Source: RGIG3009 sp045578425
GTDB taxonomy: Bacteria > Bacillota > Clostridia > Oscillospirales > Acutalibacteraceae
DNA: 64,000 nucleotides
Assembly (NCBI GenBank): GCA_045578425.1
Contig: JAZNKF010000063.1
Location: 66,230 to 130,229 of the forward strand
Direction of reading: 5' to 3'
This document shows positions 33,780 to 42,741 of this stretch, piece by piece. The notes beneath the pieces were generated by a model. The model saw only the letters and a list, made by a program, of their open reading frames with translations, did no database searches and had not been told where the DNA came from. Made by a program: the position numbers and the translations under genes. The first letter of the stretch is position 1; the number at the start of each line of letters is the position of its first letter.

Positions 33780-33816
33780 GAAGCATATACTGTTTTAACC
33801 AAAAGGAGGTTGTACC

Positions 33817-35445
33817 GTGAAGAAGTGGATTGCGGGGCTGTTGAGTCTATCTTTATTGTTGATGTCGACTGCTTGTGGAGTAAATACGCCGCCGACAGTG
33901 TCGACCGGTACGGTTACGGTACAACGTCCTACGGTTTTGTCCACGGAGAGTACCTTTACAACAGAAAATACGGTTATTGATATAACCGCTTCTTCGGTCG
34001 ATTCGTTGACTTCTACTACGAAATCCGACAACCCAACGGTTGAAAGTATAGTTACCATTCAGTCAACAACCGCAAAGGAAAGCACCACAACTGCCACAAC
34101 CACTACTAAAACCACCACAACAACCGGCATGACTATTATAGTGTCCACTTCTTTTTCGACAACAGAAAGTACTGCTGTGGGGACAACGACAACCTCTCAG
34201 GTAACCGCATTGGCATCCACGACTACATCACCGCCAGAAACTACTGCGGGAAGTGAGGATTTTTCAAAAACGACTACAAGTTTCCCAATAACTACAACTT
34301 CTACCATAACGGGTTCCACTACCGTGTTGCCAAATTTGCCGTCAACACAAGAAATGCGTGCTGCTTGGGTATCGTACATAGAAATAAACGAAATGCTTCA
34401 GTCGTGTAGCACTGTTCAAGAGATCAAGCAGGCAATCGATGAGCTTATGAAACGGTTGGCCAAATGTAATCTTAACACCGTTTTCTTCCATATTCGTGCA
34501 AATAGTGATGCGTATTATCCGTCGGAATATTTTCGCCCGGCATACGCGATACATTCCTTTTTGCAAGAGGATTTTGACTTTTTGGCCTATGCCGTGGAAG
34601 CCGCACATAAACAGAAACTAAAAATCCACGCTTGGATAAACCCCTACCGTATCGGTACGGATAAAGAATACGCGGTAGAAGGGGTGCCGACGTTCAGCAA
34701 AACACTCAACGGCGTTACGCGGTATTATTACGTTCCCACCTCATCGGCAACGCAAAAATTGGTGTTAGACGGTGTACGTGAAGTGCTGAGCCGCTATGCG
34801 GTTGACGGTATTCAATACGACGATTATTTTTATCCCGAAAACACGATGCAGACGTCTACGGCACACGACTTTGAGAGTGCTGATTACACGGCTTATCTCC
34901 AATCCGGCGGATCGCTTTCGGTAGCAAACTGGCGACGTGCGGCGGTGGATTCACTGGTATCTTCGACGTATATTGCCGTCAAAAATACAGGGCGGATATT
35001 TGGCATTTCTCCCGCAGCTAATGCCGAACAAACGTATTCGGACCTTTATGCCGACTGCTTAAAATGGCTATCCCAAAGCGGGTACGTGGATTATTTATGC
35101 CCGCAGCTGTATACAGGTTTTGAGCATCAAAGCAGTCCTTTTAATGAAATAGTAGACAAATGGCTTGCGTATCCTCGTCATCCGTCTGTAAAACTTTACG
35201 TTGGCATCGCCACTTACAAAGCGGGTCTTAAAAAAGATGCTTATGCCGGCACGGGAAAAACCGAATGGGCAAACAACACCGACATCTTAAAACGGCAAGT
35301 ACTGTATTTACGTTCCAAAAACATTTCGGGAATTGCTCTTTACAGTTACAGTTATTTGTTTCCTGCCGAAAAGGCGGGCTTGACCGCGGATAATATTCTT
35401 TCCGTTGCCGAAAAAGAAGTGGAAAATCTATTGTCTGTTTTATAA
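33817..35445 (+). CDS. Lipoprotein with Thr-rich linker and GHL10-type glycosyl-hydrolase-like domain
   Basis: A 542-residue exported lipoprotein: lipobox LLMSTAC with Cys20, a Thr/Ser-rich stalk (about 25-175), then a GHL10/DUF187 TIM-barrel domain (about 183-490) beginning MRAAWVSYIE. Landmarks are NTVFFHIRANSDAYYPSEYF, KIHAWINPYRIG and YAVDGIQYDDYFYP, with the acidic pair expected in this family. It probably acts on wall or capsule glycan outside the membrane; the substrate is unknown. The GTG start follows AAAGGAGG. The amidase-fusion gene follows with a 35-bp gap. Confidence 0.9.
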   Translation: MKKWIAGLLSLSLLLMSTACGVNTPPTVSTGTVTVQRPTVLSTESTFTTENTVIDITASSVDSLTSTTKSDNPTVESIVTIQSTTAKESTTTATTTTKTTTTTGMTIIVSTSFSTTESTAVGTTTTSQVTALASTTTSPPETTAGSEDFSKTTTSFPITTTSTITGSTTVLPNLPSTQEMRAAWVSYIEINEMLQSCSTVQEIKQAIDELMKRLAKCNLNTVFFHIRANSDAYYPSEYFRPAYAIHSFLQEDFDFLAYAVEAAHKQKLKIHAWINPYRIGTDKEYAVEGVPTFSKTLNGVTRYYYVPTSSATQKLVLDGVREVLSRYAVDGIQYDDYFYPENTMQTSTAHDFESADYTAYLQSGGSLSVANWRRAAVDSLVSSTYIAVKNTGRIFGISPAANAEQTYSDLYADCLKWLSQSGYVDYLCPQLYTGFEHQSSPFNEIVDKWLAYPRHPSVKLYVGIATYKAGLKKDAYAGTGKTEWANNTDILKRQVLYLRSKNISGIALYSYSYLFPAEKAGLTADNILSVAEKEVENLLSVL

Positions 35446-35480
35446 TTTGAATTTCAGGTTAATTGTGTGCGAGGTGTGCT

Positions 35481-38400
35481 ATGGCTAAGCATGGTAAAAA
35501 AAGTGAGAAACGTTTCCCTTTAAAACCTATCATTGCGGTATTAAGCGCCGTGATGGTGCTGATATCCTTATGCGCTGTTTTTACGTATTCGGGTGCCTTG
35601 GATGCTGTAGCTACCTTGTTTTCCTCTTCTTCTACGACGACTGTTCTTTTGCCCAATAGCACCACACAAAGCACTGCTACAACGACCAAACCCGTGCCGC
35701 TCCCGCCTGCACAACATGCCGTGCCGGAAGAAATGAAAGGTGTGTGGCTTACACCGGGTGTGGATTATCTTACCACAAAAACTCCTATGGTAAAAACACT
35801 TAAAAAACAAATTGATACTGCTTTTTCCGGTATAGAGGAATGGGGCTTCAATACGGTGTTGTTACCGCTTTTTAAGGAAAACACGGCGGTTTATCCTTCT
35901 GAACTTGCCGAATCATTTGCCTTTACACAAACCGACGGTACGGTTTTTGACCCAATCACTTATATTCTCGAAAAAGCAAAAGAAAAGAAGTTGTTTGTTT
36001 ACGGTGTGTTGGATTTGCAGGTGCGTATGGGCGAAGAGTGGGACCCGCGTACTGAAAACGGTAAAAACCGTGTTGTGCAATTAGCAGAGGAAGCCGCTAC
36101 GAAGTATTCCTTGGATGGGTTTTTCTTAACCGGCTTTACTTTCTCCGGCAAACAAACCGAAGGAAACGAAGCGGCAGCAAAAGAATCTCTCAATCAACTG
36201 ATGCCGCTGGTGACCAAAGCCATTACAACCGCTAACCGAAATGCGTATCTTGGTTTGTTATCAAACGGTGTGTGGGCGCATCGTTCGGTGGATGAGCGTG
36301 GTTCCGACACAGCAGAGTATTACGAAGAATTTACCGATGGCTGTGCCGACACGTTGTCCTGGGTACAACAAGGATTATTCCATTGCGTTATGGCAGAAAT
36401 CAGCACCTCGACCAGTCATCCCACAGCGGCTTTTCAAAAAATATTGTCATGGTGGTCCTCGGTTGCGGGGGAAAAACAAATCCCGCTCTTCGTTTCTCAT
36501 GCGGCGGATGAGGCAGGCTCTTATCGTACAGGTTGGAAATCGACTGACCAATTAGCGCAGCAATATTTATATTGCCAAGACAGTGCCGTCTGGAAAGGTA
36601 GCGCTTATCGTTCTCTTTATGATTTAACGAGCGATAAAACCGGTATTTCCAATGCTCTGAAACGCGCCTATGACGGTACGTTGGACGAAGAATATATTTA
36701 CAAACAACTTACTCTTTCTTTCCCCACCAAGTTGAACTATACCACCAAAGAATCGTCGCTCATTTTTCAAGGCGGCGGTGATAAGAACTTTCCCATTACC
36801 GTCAACGGAAAAACCGTAACCATGAGCGAACATGGCTTTTTCTCGCTGAATTGTCCGCTGTCTGTCGGAAAAAACACCTTTGTTTTTTCGCACAAAGGAA
36901 TGACAAAAACCTACACCATTGTTTATGACCAAACACTCATTAGTGCGGTTTCGCCAAGCGACACCATGCAGGTGGAGGGTGGTAATGTCTTTATTATCCG
37001 TGCGGTAGCGCATAAACATGCAGCGGTAACGGCGACTATTGGGAATAATAAATTGACATTAACACCAATAGGTGTCAAAGAGGACGAAAGCGGCAACACA
37101 CCCACGGATTTCCAAACGTTTGAGGCAAAATACACCTTGCCTAAAGGCAAAATCGGTTCTTCAATAGATTTAGGACAAATTACGGTAACCGCTAAATTAA
37201 ATGGTTTGACGCAAACCAAAAAAGGCGGTGCGGTACGTATCAATGCTTTACCGCAACCTACAACGACGACCACAACCACTACGACAACCTCTACTACAAC
37301 TGCTGTCACAATTATTACCACAGAAGGTGTTTCTACTTCTACAACAATAACGGGCTCTTTTGCAAACACCGATACAACCACAGCGATACCCACCGTTACC
37401 ACGACCGGCGATAATACCACCGGTATTGACAATGCGCAAACCACCCTATCTTCCGGTACTACCGCAAACACAATCCCCACTTTACCGGCAGGCGACCAAA
37501 AAGTGGCGCAAATTACTGCCGATTATGCCGAAACATTTTCCGGTAACGGTTTGTTGGATGATTATTCCCGCCCCTATAATTCCTACTTAGCCAAGGGAAC
37601 TTGCGATTATGTAGCAGGAATCGTTTATAACGGCGGTTTTTCCTACTATTTGCTAGCTTCCGGTAAACGGGTGTATATTAAGGATGCTGAGATTTTGTAT
37701 GCCACTTTACCAAACACAACGTTTCGTAATCCGCGAACAGAAATAACCGCTACACATACCGTCTTTTCTTTTGATGCCGATTGGCAGATTCCGGTATATA
37801 TTTCGGTAAAAAAGCAAGAATACTATCTGGATAGTGTGGATAAAACACCAAACTACGGTTTGGAAAAATATTCGCAAACCGGCACGTATGTCGATATCGA
37901 GTGTCATTACTTATCATCGGTACCGCCACTGCCGGATATTGCAAACAGTCCGTTGTTTTCCAAAGCGACGTGGATAGCCGGCGCAAAATCGGGTGTCTAC
38001 ATTTTGCGACTGGAACTCAAAAAGCAAGGCGGATTTTATGGGTTTTCACCACGTTGGGACGGGAAAACCTTTACGTTGTCCTTTTTGAATCCCGCTAATA
38101 TTTCACAAAACGAAACGGCACAGCGTTTAAAAGGTGTGCGTATTTTGTTAGACCCCGGCCACGGAACACCCGATGACAAACCGTGGGAAGCACCTTTCAA
38201 TTTAGCGTATGCTAACGTGCTGCGCGAAAAATTAGAAGCACTGGGTGCCACCGTAGATATGACGCGTACCGCACCTTTGACAAGTGAACTCACACTGCAA
38301 GAACGTGTGAAAACGGCACAACAAAAAGACTATCATATGGTCATTAGTGTTCATATGAATGGATTTAACGGTCTGGCAACCGGCGCAACCGTTCATTATT

Positions 38401-38690
38401 ACACGGAACATGCGTATACGCCGTCCGCCTTTATTTACAACAAAATGCACGCGGTGGAAATTGAGGAACCGTACAAAGTAGGTGTCGGGCAATATGCACG
38501 TGCCAGCGGAACGGTATGGGGAACGTTGTATATGACGCGTTCTATTTTCCATTGCCCTTCAGTGTTGTTGGAGTGTGCTTTCTTGGATAACCCCAATGAT
38601 AAAGAAGCACTGGTTGACCCGGTCTACCGTGACAAACTGATGCAAGCGGTAACGGACGGTATTGTCGAATATTTCAATGCTATGCAATAA
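35481..38690 (+). CDS. GHL10-like/amidase_3 fusion wall hydrolase
   Basis: The 1069-residue protein has one N-terminal membrane helix (about 15-40), a GHL10-like barrel (about 80-390; MKGVWLTPGVDYL, GFNTVLLPLFKENTAVYPSELA), beta domains (about 410-580), a Thr-rich linker (about 590-675), a further beta region and a C-terminal N-acetylmuramoyl-L-alanine amidase (about 882-1069). The amidase zinc and catalytic set looks complete: DPGHG, E in WEAPFN, SVHMNG and LLECAF. The barrel domain lacks the QYDDYF-type motif of the preceding gene, so its activity is unclear. The ATG at 35481 follows GAGGTG. Confidence 0.9.
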   Translation: MAKHGKKSEKRFPLKPIIAVLSAVMVLISLCAVFTYSGALDAVATLFSSSSTTTVLLPNSTTQSTATTTKPVPLPPAQHAVPEEMKGVWLTPGVDYLTTKTPMVKTLKKQIDTAFSGIEEWGFNTVLLPLFKENTAVYPSELAESFAFTQTDGTVFDPITYILEKAKEKKLFVYGVLDLQVRMGEEWDPRTENGKNRVVQLAEEAATKYSLDGFFLTGFTFSGKQTEGNEAAAKESLNQLMPLVTKAITTANRNAYLGLLSNGVWAHRSVDERGSDTAEYYEEFTDGCADTLSWVQQGLFHCVMAEISTSTSHPTAAFQKILSWWSSVAGEKQIPLFVSHAADEAGSYRTGWKSTDQLAQQYLYCQDSAVWKGSAYRSLYDLTSDKTGISNALKRAYDGTLDEEYIYKQLTLSFPTKLNYTTKESSLIFQGGGDKNFPITVNGKTVTMSEHGFFSLNCPLSVGKNTFVFSHKGMTKTYTIVYDQTLISAVSPSDTMQVEGGNVFIIRAVAHKHAAVTATIGNNKLTLTPIGVKEDESGNTPTDFQTFEAKYTLPKGKIGSSIDLGQITVTAKLNGLTQTKKGGAVRINALPQPTTTTTTTTTTSTTTAVTIITTEGVSTSTTITGSFANTDTTTAIPTVTTTGDNTTGIDNAQTTLSSGTTANTIPTLPAGDQKVAQITADYAETFSGNGLLDDYSRPYNSYLAKGTCDYVAGIVYNGGFSYYLLASGKRVYIKDAEILYATLPNTTFRNPRTEITATHTVFSFDADWQIPVYISVKKQEYYLDSVDKTPNYGLEKYSQTGTYVDIECHYLSSVPPLPDIANSPLFSKATWIAGAKSGVYILRLELKKQGGFYGFSPRWDGKTFTLSFLNPANISQNETAQRLKGVRILLDPGHGTPDDKPWEAPFNLAYANVLREKLEALGATVDMTRTAPLTSELTLQERVKTAQQKDYHMVISVHMNGFNGLATGATVHYYTEHAYTPSAFIYNKMHAVEIEEPYKVGVGQYARASGTVWGTLYMTRSIFHCPSVLLECAFLDNPNDKEALVDPVYRDKLMQAVTDGIVEYFNAMQ

Positions 38691-38706
38691 AAAAGGGGCT
38701 GAAAAC

Positions 38707-39507
38707 ATGTCAAACCCCCGGTTTAATCAAACTGTTTTTTACGCCGCCTTGAGCGAACAGTGTCAGCACTGTTCGCTCAAGGTTTATTCCTTGTTGGATT
38801 CGACAAATACTCAGGTGCGTCGCTTGGCCGTACAAGAGGCACCTGAAGGAACGGTGGTAATAGCCGAAGAACAAAGGCAGGGAAGAGGACGGCAAGGTCG
38901 CCGCTTTTTTTCACCCCCTGCCACGGGGCTGTATATGAGTGTGTTGTTACGCCCGTGTGAAGAAGCACCACCGTTGCTTATAACCACCGCCGCTGCGGTA
39001 GCTGTGGCACAAGCAATAGAAGAAATTACCGATCTGTCAGCGCAAATCAAATGGGTAAACGATATTTATTGTCGCGAAAAAAAGGTGTGCGGCATTTTGA
39101 CGGAGGGGAGTTTTTTTCCGAACAGCGCGCGGCTTCAATATGCTGTGCTGGGAATTGGTGTCAATTTGTTATCCCCGCATACGGGATTCCCGCAAGAAAT
39201 CCAGAACCGAGCGGGCAGTTTGTACCAAAATGAAAAACCGCCCGTTTTCTTAAAAGAAAAACTGGCGGCGGCCATTCTTAGCCATTTTTGGAAATGGTAT
39301 GAAGATTTAAATGCCAAGTCTCATTTGGACGAATACCGTCGGCGGTCGTTGCTGATGGGAAAAACAGTAGAAGTGTTAACAACAACGGGATCTGTTGCCG
39401 ACATTGCGGTGGTAACGGGAATCAGCGATACGTTTTCCCTGCAAGTCACCACAACAGACGGTGTAAAAAAAGAATTGTCATCAGGCGAAGTGAGTATTCG
39501 ATTATAA
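38707..39507 (+). CDS. birA: Biotin--protein ligase (BirA, no HTH domain)
   Basis: This 266-residue enzyme activates biotin as biotinyl-AMP and attaches it to carboxylase carrier domains. Catalytic motifs are STNTQVRRL, the GRGRQGRRF adenylate loop (about 60-68), LYMSVLLRP and KWVNDIYCREKKVCGIL; a short C-terminal SH3-like domain follows. Class I type: no N-terminal DNA-binding domain. Codons about 14-25 contain a perfect 16-bp inverted repeat (38747-38782). The 3' end overlaps the convergent HAD gene by 6 bp. Confidence 0.95.
   Translation: MSNPRFNQTVFYAALSEQCQHCSLKVYSLLDSTNTQVRRLAVQEAPEGTVVIAEEQRQGRGRQGRRFFSPPATGLYMSVLLRPCEEAPPLLITTAAAVAVAQAIEEITDLSAQIKWVNDIYCREKKVCGILTEGSFFPNSARLQYAVLGIGVNLLSPHTGFPQEIQNRAGSLYQNEKPPVFLKEKLAAAILSHFWKWYEDLNAKSHLDEYRRRSLLMGKTVEVLTTTGSVADIAVVTGISDTFSLQVTTTDGVKKELSSGEVSIRL
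38747..38782. repeat. Perfect 16-bp inverted repeat inside birA
   Basis: Arms CCTTGAGCGAACAGTG (38747-38762) and CACTGTTCGCTCAAGG (38767-38782) have a TCAG loop. It lies in the coding region, encoding ...LSEQCQHCSLK..., with no T-run after it. Confidence 0.9.
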
Positions 39508-40188
39508 TTTTTGGAGCAACTTTGGTAATTGCGATAACCGCTGTATTTCGTAATCAATCGATACATCGGTGGAAGTCACTTGGCGGTGCGGATTAAACCA
39601 GCACGTGCGAATTCCCACAGCATTACCGCCCCGCATATCCGAAGAAAGGCTGTCTCCGATAATGATGGCATGTTCTTTTTCAAAGCCGTCAACAGCGGCA
39701 AAACAATGCTCAAAATATTGCGGTTGCGGTTTGTTGTATCCTATTTTTTGTGAAATAAAAATCTTTTGAAAAAACGGTGCAATTTTAGCACTTTCCAATC
39801 GACTGGTTTGGACAGTAGCCAAACCATTGGTAACCAGGTACAACTGATAGTCTTTGGATAGCCGTTTTAACAAACGTTTTGCCCCTGCTATAAAATAGTG
39901 CCCCGTCCCCAGCTCTTTTTCGTAAATTCGCTGTGCTGTATCCGGGTCGCACGCGATCCCGTATTCGGCAAACAACAGCGCAAAACGACGGTGCAACACT
40001 TGTTCACGCGTGATTTCTCCGCGTTCCAACAGTTTCCATTGTGCGGCATTGATATGGTGATATCGTTCGACCACTGCTTTGGTCGGTCTAATCCCTAATT
40101 TAGCCAAAGTGGCGCGAATGGCGCGGCGCTCGGATTTTACAAAATCCAACAACGTATCGTCCAAATCCAAAAACACGTATTTTATCAT
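39502..40188 (-). CDS. HAD-family phosphatase (YjjG-like nucleotidase)
   Basis: This 228-residue hydrolase has HAD motif I DLDDTLLD (7-14), motif II LVTNG (about 118-122), motif III lysine in GYNKPQP, and motif IV IIIGDSLSSDMRGG. The small helical cap fits the YjjG pyrimidine 5'-nucleotidase group that cleans noncanonical nucleotides; the exact substrate is uncertain. It lies 52 bp after secF with a hairpin in between and no clear own promoter. Confidence 0.9.
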   Translation of the reverse strand: MIKYVFLDLDDTLLDFVKSERRAIRATLAKLGIRPTKAVVERYHHINAAQWKLLERGEITREQVLHRRFALLFAEYGIACDPDTAQRIYEKELGTGHYFIAGAKRLLKRLSKDYQLYLVTNGLATVQTSRLESAKIAPFFQKIFISQKIGYNKPQPQYFEHCFAAVDGFEKEHAIIIGDSLSSDMRGGNAVGIRTCWFNPHRQVTSTDVSIDYEIQRLSQLPKLLQKL

Positions 40189-40203
40189 ACGAAACTTCCC
40201 TTT

Positions 40204-40249
40204 AAGTAAGCCCCCCGATGTTTCGGGGGGCTTACTTGTTTTATTTTTT
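40204..40249. terminator. Strong hairpin between secF and the HAD gene
   Basis: A perfect 15-bp stem (40204-40218 with 40223-40237) is followed by TTTTATTTTTTG on the plus strand. On the minus strand, the direction of both neighbouring genes, the tail is poor (TTAAAGGG). It is therefore best oriented for plus-strand transcription. Confidence 0.75.
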
Positions 40250-41215
40250 GTTTTTCTTTTTTGCTTTTGCTTTCGGGGCGGCTTTTGCTTTCTTCACTTG
40301 TAATGCTTTGCGGCGTTCAGTGTGTTTTACCCACAACACCCAAAGCGGAGAGCAAAGGAAGGTAGAAGAGAAGAAACCGGCAACCACACCAACCGTCATC
40401 GGTAAGGCAAAGCTGATGATAGAACTCAGCGAGTTAATTAAAGCAATCACAGCAACCGTACCGATAGCAATAAAGGTGCAAATACTGGTGTTCAAAGAAC
40501 GAGTGAAGGATTGATTCAAACTAACGTTAACCACTTCTTCAATGCTTGCTTGTTTATCCATAATCGTGCGATTTTCGCGAATACGGTCATAAACAACAAT
40601 GGTACCGTTGAGCGAATACCCCAAAATGGTCAGTACCACTGCCACAAAGTTGTCGTTGAGCGGAATACGGAAAATGACAAACACAAAGTAAGCAATGAGA
40701 ATATCATGCAATAAAGCGAGCAAAGCCATCACGCCGGCGGATAAGCCGCCAATCTTGCGGAACCGCAAACCAACGTAAATCATCAGGAAAACAGATGCCA
40801 AGGCAATGGCATACAAACATTTGATAAAGAACATACGGCCGCTGGACGGCTGCAACGAGTTGGTGGAAATTTCTTCAATAGAATTGTTGGGATATTCCTT
40901 TGCCAACACGGATTTAAAGTTCGTTTGCGTTTTGGAATCCAAATCGGTGGTCATGGTGATGGTGATGGTGTTCAGCCCGCTTTCACCGTTTTCCACCAAT
41001 TCAACAGTGGCGTCAGGCAACTTCGTTTTAACAAAATCCGAAACTTCCGTGTCAACCAAGGCACCTTCGTAACTGTATTTCAGAAGCGTACCACCCTTGA
41101 AGTTGATATCGAGTTCCACGCCCATAAAGATGTTGCACAACAAACCGACGAGTATTACGGCAGCCGAAATGCAGGCGAACAATTTGCGGTGTTTAATAAA
41201 ATCAAAGTTTCTCAT
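40241..41215 (-). CDS. secF: Protein-export membrane protein SecF
   Basis: This 324-residue SecDF subunit has six expected membrane helices, the first at about 11-31, the periplasmic-type loop (INFKGGTLLKYSYEG start), and GYSLNGTIVVYDRIRENR, a SecF hallmark. It uses the proton gradient to aid late steps of Sec export. The C-terminal tail is Lys-rich. The ATG at 41215 has GGGAGG 9 nt upstream and overlaps the secD stop by 4 bp. Confidence 0.96.
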   Translation of the reverse strand: MRNFDFIKHRKLFACISAAVILVGLLCNIFMGVELDINFKGGTLLKYSYEGALVDTEVSDFVKTKLPDATVELVENGESGLNTITITMTTDLDSKTQTNFKSVLAKEYPNNSIEEISTNSLQPSSGRMFFIKCLYAIALASVFLMIYVGLRFRKIGGLSAGVMALLALLHDILIAYFVFVIFRIPLNDNFVAVVLTILGYSLNGTIVVYDRIRENRTIMDKQASIEEVVNVSLNQSFTRSLNTSICTFIAIGTVAVIALINSLSSIISFALPMTVGVVAGFFSSTFLCSPLWVLWVKHTERRKALQVKKAKAAPKAKAKKKNKK

Positions 41216-42636
41216 GCTTTTGTACCTCCCAACAACCAAGGTTTACGGAGGAACTTGAAGCGGGAAACCGATTTGAGCATCAACCGCGAGCAAGTCACAC
41301 CCATAATGAAGTTAAAGATAATACCGGCAAGCAACGTGTAACCAAACGAATAAACGGCGCCGCTGGCAGAAACAGGGAACATGAAGAGCAGCGGTTTTAA
41401 GAGTTTGGCAAAGAAACTGTCGGCAGGTCCGAACACACCCATCAACACAATAGCAACAATAATAACGGTGATGTTACCGTCGAAGATGGCCGAAAACGAT
41501 TCGCTGCAACCGTTGCTGATAGCACTGTCAATGGTACGACCGCGACGAATTTGCTCTTTGATGCGTTCCGAGGTGATAATGTTAGCATCCACACCCATAC
41601 CAATGGAAAGAATGATACCGGCAATACCGGGTAATGTCAGTGTGAAGCTGTCAAGGAACGGGAAGAAACCGGAAACGACGGCAATTGAGCCGGCAATTTG
41701 ACCCAACAAAGCAATCACGGCAACCACGCCGGATAAGCGGTAATACAAAATCATGAAAACGGCGATAATTGCAAACGCAATAATACCGGAAAGCACCATA
41801 ATGCTAAGTGAACGTTCACCTAACGTTGCCGTAATGGTGTTGGTGTTTTTTGCCTCAATGCTGAACGGCAGAGCACCGGAGTTGATAAGATTGGCCAAGT
41901 CAGCGGCCTCTGCATAGGTAGCAAACCCACCGGAAATCACAGCCTCACCGTTGGAAATGTGAGCGTTCACCGAAGGATTGGAAATACATTCGTTGTCCAA
42001 CCAAATCGAAATGGTATACGTGCTACCGCTGGCCCCGTTCGAATCTTTTTGTTTTTTAGTAGCGGTGGAAAAAGCGGTTTTACCGGAGTTGTCTAATTTG
42101 AGCGATACCACCGGCGAAGTACCGTTTTCATCCCAACCGGCGGTGGCGGAATCCACCGCACTGCCGTTTAACACAAAGTCTTCTTTGCCGGGCTTGGTAG
42201 TCGGTAACGCACCGCTGGATTCCGATTGGTCCAGATAAAATTCCAACAAAGCGGTTTTGCCCAGTTCCTCAATCGCAGCAGCGGCATCAAACTTTGTTTC
42301 GTTGCGCTTCCACGGGAAACGGATGATAACTTGGTCGTTATCCGTATCGCTGTACGCTTCGTGGTCAGTGATGTTGTTGGCAATCATACGACGGATGATA
42401 ACTTGCTTCATTGCTTCAATTTGTTCATCGGTCGCATTGATATTTTTATCAGTCGGGGCAAAAGTAACTTCAATACCACCGCTGATATCAATGCCGGTAC
42501 GAATTTCGTTCGCACCGCGGATTACCGTATCCAAGCGGTCGCCATACGTTTTATGTACGCCAAAAAACGAACAATACGTCAACGCGACGATAAGCAAGGA
42601 CACAATGAAAAATACAGGTTTTGGTGTTCGCTTCAT
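41212..42636 (-). CDS. secD: Protein-export membrane protein SecD
   Basis: A 474-residue protein: N-terminal helix (8-27), the conserved GIDISGGIEVTF, the P1 extracytoplasmic head (about 70-260) and five C-terminal helices with LPGIAGIILSIGMGVDANIITSERIKEQ, the SecD signature containing the proton-path Asp. SecD and SecF help pull and release secreted proteins, relevant to the many exported proteins here. Lone promoter at 42672-42700. Confidence 0.97.
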   Translation of the reverse strand: MKRTPKPVFFIVSLLIVALTYCSFFGVHKTYGDRLDTVIRGANEIRTGIDISGGIEVTFAPTDKNINATDEQIEAMKQVIIRRMIANNITDHEAYSDTDNDQVIIRFPWKRNETKFDAAAAIEELGKTALLEFYLDQSESSGALPTTKPGKEDFVLNGSAVDSATAGWDENGTSPVVSLKLDNSGKTAFSTATKKQKDSNGASGSTYTISIWLDNECISNPSVNAHISNGEAVISGGFATYAEAADLANLINSGALPFSIEAKNTNTITATLGERSLSIMVLSGIIAFAIIAVFMILYYRLSGVVAVIALLGQIAGSIAVVSGFFPFLDSFTLTLPGIAGIILSIGMGVDANIITSERIKEQIRRGRTIDSAISNGCSESFSAIFDGNITVIIVAIVLMGVFGPADSFFAKLLKPLLFMFPVSASGAVYSFGYTLLAGIIFNFIMGVTCSRLMLKSVSRFKFLRKPWLLGGTKA

Positions 42637-42671
42637 CGGTCAATCCTCCATTGTTAACTCATATACTGTCT

Positions 42672-42700
42672 ATTATAGGTTATTTTGTAAAAAAAGTCAA
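42672..42700 (-). promoter_or_regulatory. Sigma-A promoter of secDF
   Basis: -35 TTGACT, 17 bp, -10 TATAAT on the minus strand. Confidence 0.85.
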
Positions 42701-42715
42701 TCACTTCTGCAAAAG

Positions 42716-42741
42716 AAAAACGCCGCGATGGCGGCGTTTTA
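42716..42741 (-). terminator. Intrinsic terminator of the aminotransferase gene
   Basis: AAAACGCCGC GATG GCGGCGTTTT overlaps the aminotransferase stop; a T-run follows on the minus strand. Confidence 0.82.

Noticed and set aside
37257..37500. Repetitive Thr-codon stretch resembling a tandem or CRISPR-like repeat
   Set aside because: Codons vary freely (ACA, ACG, ACC, ACT) without a repeated unit or spacers. It is a Thr-rich linker, not a DNA repeat array, and no simple slippage tract is seen.
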